A stretch of DNA of 16,453 nt from JBFLVQ01 sp040758525 (GTDB lineage: Bacteria; Acidobacteriota; Blastocatellia; Chloracidobacteriales; JADJPF01), in contig JBFLVQ010000132.1 in assembly GCA_040758525.1 (NCBI GenBank), forward strand, positions 1-16,453, written 5' to 3'. Below, piece after piece: positions 13,829-16,453 of this stretch. The notes beneath the pieces are model-generated. The model had not been told where the DNA came from. It made no database searches and worked only from the letters and a program-made list of their open reading frames with translations. Position 1 is the first letter of the stretch; every line of letters begins with the position of its first letter. The position numbers were made by a program, and so were the translations under genes.

Positions 13829-13868
13829 CATACCCCACCATAAGGGGACATATCAAACACACACATGG

Positions 13869-13892
13869 AAGGAGTTGAAAATGGGAACCTAA
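13869..13892 (+). other. Three-codon ORF (Met-Gly-Thr) with strong ribosome binding site
   Basis: AAGGAG (13869-13874) is followed after 6 bases by ATG GGA ACC TAA (13881-13892). The spacing is ideal. Just after the stop is a TGAAAT-4-ATTTCA hairpin (13896-13911). It lies about 230 bases upstream of the ankyrin gene and could be a leader peptide or ribosome-parking site, or a chance match. Confidence 0.35.
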
Positions 13893-13987
13893 GCTTGAAA
13901 TAAAAATTTCATATTAACTGGCTTCTATGTATTAACGAATGATCAACTTTAACGAAAGGAGGGTCCAGTTCATCAACTTATTCCATC

Positions 13988-14062
13988 TGGCTGCGATCTG
14001 GCATTGAGAACTTAACCCACAGCTTAGTTTCTCCTATTTCTGAGCTGAATGGATCGCAGCCA
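13988..14062 (+). repeat. 11-bp stem with nested hairpin upstream of the ankyrin gene
   Basis: TGGCTGCGATC (13988-13998) and GATCGCAGCCA (14052-14062) are perfect complements. Inside, AGCTTAG (14021-14027) pairs with CTGAGCT (14040-14046) with one wobble. It ends 57 bases before the ankyrin ATG. An AAGGAGGG at 13956-13963, with no start codon after it, lies just upstream. A role in the leader of the ankyrin mRNA is plausible. Confidence 0.6.
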
Positions 14063-14119
14063 CTTTTCAACAACCAGGTTTAAACATTTGTACGAGGTTT
14101 TAATAACGGAGAGTCAACG

Positions 14120-15109
14120 ATGATAGCAACATTAAGCAATGTATTAAGGCAGCGATCAAAACGATCAAAAACTACCATTAAATGGATCTGGATCTACAGG
14201 ATGTTTTTGTACTACAGCATTACAGTAATACCCATTGGAACAACTATTTATATAAACAACTATTTTCATTCCATTGAGGAAGCTTCCTTAATTCAGCAAC
14301 AGGTGCTGATTGCACAGCAAAAGAAGGTTATTGAGCAATGGCGGGAACGAGATAGACGATTAGTAAGCGCGGCCAGGCATGGGGATCTGATTGGTTGTAA
14401 GAAAATATTATACCACTATCCAGATCCGAATGTGTTTGACGAAGGTGGGCAAACGCCATTAGTAGAGGCTGTCAAGAATAGAGAGAATGAAGTGGTTAAG
14501 TATCTACTTGATAATGGGGCGGATCCAAACCTTCTCACGTCTAAGGGTAATAGCGCATTAGAACAAGCAATTACCAGTCGAGATTCTGAACTAATAAAGT
14601 TGTTAGTATCAAAAGGAGCAAGCTTAGTAGAGCTTGACAATGACGGTGATCCTCCATTAGCTCAGGCACTTGTAAGTAGCATATCTAGTGAACGAGTGTT
14701 TGACATCTTAATAAAACTAGGGGCAAATCCAAATGGATTGAATGGTAATAGAGATCCAATAATCTTCTGGGCTATTAGCAATGAGAACGAACACGCTGTA
14801 AAAAAGCTAATTTCGGCAAAGGCAGATTTAAATACTTGGAATGCTAAAGGGGAATCGGTCTATAGCTTTGCTGAAAATAACGATAAATGCAGGGAAGTGT
14901 ATGGATTTGAATTAGAAGGCCCTTATCCACTTGGGTATTATAAAGTACCTTCACCCTATTGCACACATAGCCACAAGAGAATTTTTAAGATGTTAATAGC
15001 GGCAGGAGCACGGCCTATCGAGCTGGAGCAACAGATCAACACAGAACAAAGGCGACCATTTGGGCATTTACCGTGGATTTTACAGGATGCATTAGATGGG
15101 ATGTACTAG
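14120..15109 (+). CDS. Membrane-anchored ankyrin-repeat protein
   Basis: 329 residues; CGGAGAG precedes the ATG by about 6 bases. The first 25 residues are basic (RQRSKRSKTTIKW), followed by a membrane segment at about 27-47 (MFLYYSITVIPIGTTIYI) and a short coiled-coil-like helix (EEASLIQQQVLIAQQKKVIEQWRERD). From about residue 77 there are five or so ankyrin repeats: LVSAARHGDLIGCKKIL, TPLVEAVKNRENEVVKYLLDNGADPN, SALEQAITSRDSELIKLLVSKGA, then two more divergent ones (DILIKLGANPNG, AVKKLISAKADLN). The C-terminal part ends with another repeat-like unit (RIFKMLIAAGARP). The basic N-terminus suggests the repeats could lie on either side of the membrane. Ankyrin repeats bind proteins; the partner is unknown. 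The stop is 15 bases before the first DUF3102-type gene, so the two are cotranscribed. Confidence 0.85.
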   Translation: MIATLSNVLRQRSKRSKTTIKWIWIYRMFLYYSITVIPIGTTIYINNYFHSIEEASLIQQQVLIAQQKKVIEQWRERDRRLVSAARHGDLIGCKKILYHYPDPNVFDEGGQTPLVEAVKNRENEVVKYLLDNGADPNLLTSKGNSALEQAITSRDSELIKLLVSKGASLVELDNDGDPPLAQALVSSISSERVFDILIKLGANPNGLNGNRDPIIFWAISNENEHAVKKLISAKADLNTWNAKGESVYSFAENNDKCREVYGFELEGPYPLGYYKVPSPYCTHSHKRIFKMLIAAGARPIELEQQINTEQRRPFGHLPWILQDALDGMY

Positions 15110-15124
15110 AGGAGATTGATTTCA

Positions 15125-15541
15125 ATGAATAGATACAGGCAGCAAATTGATTATGACGCACAACACGCAGATGACCGAGAGTTTATAGAGCAAGCTCTAG
15201 TAGATGTCCATACATCCATAACTCAACGCACCAGAGATTCCATTGTTATAGGAAGACACTTAAGCCAAATAAGGGAAGAGTTTGGCGACCTACACCTACA
15301 GCTATGGATTAAAAAAGAGTTGGATTGGAACTACGACCAGGTGACACGCTTCATAGATGTGGCAAAGAGATTTGCCTGCGAGGGGATTAGTCCTGAATTG
15401 GAAAGCATCGCGATAGCCCTGCTAGCTGAGGTGATGGTGTCAGAGAAAATGGGTGAACTGATATCTAGACCAACCCCTGGAAAAGTAATCGATTTCAGCA
15501 AGGCGAGGAGAGCATTGCAACAACGCAAAAATAGACAGTGA
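15125..15541 (+). CDS. DUF3102-type small protein
   Basis: 138 residues from the ATG at 15125, with AGAGGAG about 10 bases upstream. An in-frame TTG at 15116 would be only one base from that site and is rejected. The core (residues about 28-80: TSITQRTRDSIVIGRHLSQIREEFG...LQLWIKKELDWNYDQVTRFIDVAKRF) matches the DUF3102 pattern of an IGxxL helix, a W-hxW-like motif and a helix-turn-helix-like end. The tail is short and basic (RRALQQRKNRQ). DUF3102 proteins occur on plasmids, phages and islands; the fold suggests DNA binding, but the function is not established. It lies between the ankyrin gene and a longer DUF3102 protein, so it may be its short paralogue. Confidence 0.7.
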   Translation: MNRYRQQIDYDAQHADDREFIEQALVDVHTSITQRTRDSIVIGRHLSQIREEFGDLHLQLWIKKELDWNYDQVTRFIDVAKRFACEGISPELESIAIALLAEVMVSEKMGELISRPTPGKVIDFSKARRALQQRKNRQ

Positions 15542-15584
15542 GTTTAAGGTATCACCACTGACACTCTTAAGGAGAGCTAGCTTT

Positions 15585-16453
15585 ATGTCCAGAAAAGTTG
15601 CAGCAGCAGAGTTTGATTACAACCTCATCAGTGGCCAAATACGAGGTCCGCTTAAAGATCGGACAGCACGGCTACACCGATTGATGAAAAAAAGTGCTGA
15701 CGATGTAATAGAGATAGGGAAGATCTTAATCGAGGTTAAAGGTTGGCTTGGACATGGAGAGTTCCGAGGCTGGCTCAAATTGGAATTTGGCTGGAGTCAT
15801 GACACGGCATCTCGCTACATCAACATAGCGCAGGAGTATGGGGAAGATCCTTTAAAAGTGTCGCAAATTGCGACACTTTCTCCATCGATTCTTTATCTTC
15901 TAGTATCTCCATCAACACCAGAAGAGGCGCGGAATGAGATATTTAGGTTGGTTGAGGAGAGAAAAGAGGAGGGAAAGGATGGTCTCAAGGTTAAGGAGGC
16001 CAAGCATGTAATAAAAGAGATTAAAGGGAGGCAACAACAGGGTAGTGAGCTTTCGACTCAACCAGAAGAGACCACACAAGCGGGTAAAGTTGCAGACAGA
16101 AACTGCTACTACTGTAAGAGAGTACCCGGCGATCAGATAGTTGAGTTGAATGGTCAGGAGCAACGGGTATGCTTCGACTGCAATGCGATATTTGTTAAGC
16201 GGACTGAGATACCAGCTAGTGACTTGGAGGTTGATGAATTAGAGGAATACGAGATTGAGGAAGATCAGGATGATCTAGATCTAGATCTGGGTAGTGATCG
16301 AGATCAACAACCCTCAGTATCAGCAACAGCTCCATCACGCGCAGCGCTCGCTGGTGAGCAAGTGGTAGCGGCACCATCGAGTGCAGGTACCGGTACCGGA
16401 AAAACAACTCAAGAGAGACGAGTTGCAGGTCATCACGATAGTAATACTTCAGA
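15585..16453 (+). CDS. DUF3102 protein with zinc-binding and acidic regions (3' end beyond window)
   Basis: The frame is open from the ATG at 15585 to the edge (289 codons). GGAGAG lies 8 bases before the ATG. Residues about 30-90 are a good DUF3102 domain: LMKKSADDVIEIGKILIEVKGWLGHGEFRGWLKLEFGWSHDTASRYINIAQEY. It is followed by LSPSILYLLVSPSTPEEARNEI, a continuation often seen in this family. Residues about 173-199 carry two CxxC pairs (CYYC, CFDC), a probable zinc ribbon. Residues about 210-250 are very acidic (ELEEYEIEEDQDDLDLDL), and the rest is Ala/Ser/Thr/Gly-rich and probably disordered. A 25-base palindrome lies inside the coding region at 15855-15879. It follows the short DUF3102 gene by 43 bases. 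DNA binding is inferred from the fold. Confidence 0.8.
   Translation, partial: MSRKVAAAEFDYNLISGQIRGPLKDRTARLHRLMKKSADDVIEIGKILIEVKGWLGHGEFRGWLKLEFGWSHDTASRYINIAQEYGEDPLKVSQIATLSPSILYLLVSPSTPEEARNEIFRLVEERKEEGKDGLKVKEAKHVIKEIKGRQQQGSELSTQPEETTQAGKVADRNCYYCKRVPGDQIVELNGQEQRVCFDCNAIFVKRTEIPASDLEVDELEEYEIEEDQDDLDLDLGSDRDQQPSVSATAPSRAALAGEQVVAAPSSAGTGTGKTTQERRVAGHHDSNTS
15855..15879. repeat. 25-base perfect inverted repeat inside the DUF3102 gene
   Basis: AAAGTGTCGCAA (15855-15866), one central A, then TTGCGACACTTT (15868-15879): 12-base arms with no mismatch. It encodes the VSQIATL stretch just after the DUF3102 core. It could be an operator, a DNA-binding target, or a site dictated by codon constraint; the last is weak because synonymous positions also match. 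Confidence 0.75.

Larger units (their letters stand above)
13529..13847 (+). ncRNA. Candidate structured RNA (block B)
   Basis: Nested and serial helices fill this stretch: the 72-nt hairpin; TGATTGAAA (13633-13641) pairing with TTTCAATCA (13682-13690) around TCCTGTAG/CTATAGGA (13645-13652/13657-13664); AGCGAAA-7-TTTCGCT (13723-13743); GGTTG-3-CAACC (13753-13765); GAGTG-5-CACTC (13766-13780); a mini-tRNA-like fold (13784-13828); and CCCC-7-GGGG (13833-13847). No ORF of note exists here. GGGGTATG (13534-13541) could instead pair with CATACCCC (13829-13836), which is followed by ACCA, closing the whole region like an acceptor stem. The density of helices is direct observation; that it is an RNA gene is inference. 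No dedicated promoter is clear. Confidence 0.4.

Noticed and set aside
13784..13830. An ordinary tRNA gene.
   Set aside because: Only 45 nt, no D or anticodon arm, and a 3-bp T-stem. No matching 5' half with GCCGATG was found nearby, so a split or intron-containing tRNA is also unsupported.
13529..13840. A tmRNA gene (GGGG start, T-loop, CCCC-ACCA end).
   Set aside because: The conserved 5' tmRNA segment (GGTTTCGAC-like) is absent, the T-arm is not directly next to the acceptor strand, and no tag reading frame ending in an Ala-Ala stop could be placed.
12747..14062. A group I or group II intron or a retron.
   Set aside because: No domain V-like hairpin, no group I core motifs that I could place, and no reverse transcriptase or homing endonuclease ORF in the window.
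12491..14119. A CRISPR array.
   Set aside because: The repeats are inverted and all different; no regularly spaced direct repeat is present.

Overview
The window looks like chromosome of a moderately low-GC diderm (Gram-negative) bacterium. The reason is an inner-membrane type IV filament assembly operon with PilM/PilN-, PilO-, PilB- and PilC-like proteins and several pseudopilins. The secreted YVTN beta-propeller protein with an Ig-like tail, next to such an operon, resembles what is common in Acidobacteriota (Blastocatellia-like). That assignment is a guess; nothing here fixes the taxon.

Left two thirds (1-12490, minus strand). Read in the direction of transcription: a small zinc-ribbon protein; a Rossmann/methyltransferase-like protein with a hydrophobic N-terminus; a PilM-PilN (GspL-like) fusion; PilO/GspM; a PilB/GspE ATPase; PilC/GspF; a GspH/FimT-like pseudopilin; two GspI/J/PilW-like pseudopilins with glycine-rich inserts; a PilX/GspK-like protein with a cysteine-rich tail; and a secreted beta-propeller protein cut by the window edge. 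Together they should form the cytoplasmic motor, inner-membrane platform and tip pseudopilins of a T2SS/T4P-like machine. Secretin, major pilin, prepilin peptidase and retraction ATPase are not in the window. The ATPase P-loop reads GKN where the family has GKT/S.

A gene for a 75-residue XRE-type regulator (4614-4841, plus strand) sits backwards inside the pilus operon. It has a TATAAT seven bases before its ATG, which suggests a leaderless mRNA. Near-palindromes of the form CGGCTCATGAGCCG lie upstream of and across its start. The GspH-like reading frame continues through the antisense of this gene, so its last 76 residues look like an acquired tail.

Right third (12491-16453, plus strand). 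A textbook sigma-70 promoter (TTGACA-17-TATATT, 12712-12740) faces about 1.35 kb that is nearly free of genes and dense in inverted repeats. These include a three-way junction with a 13-bp closing stem, a 72-nt hairpin, a chain of small hairpins, a mini-tRNA-like fold with a perfect T-loop (GGTTCGATTCC), and an 11-bp stem with a nested hairpin. One small basic ORF (63 aa) lies in the middle, and a 3-codon ORF with a good ribosome binding site near the end. Downstream come a membrane-anchored ankyrin-repeat protein and two DUF3102-type proteins, the second running off the window. DUF3102 proteins are typical of plasmids, phages and islands, so this block is probably accessory DNA. The structured region is the best candidate for something undescribed: one or more large structured RNAs, or a cis-acting DNA region, attached to an ankyrin/DUF3102 cassette.
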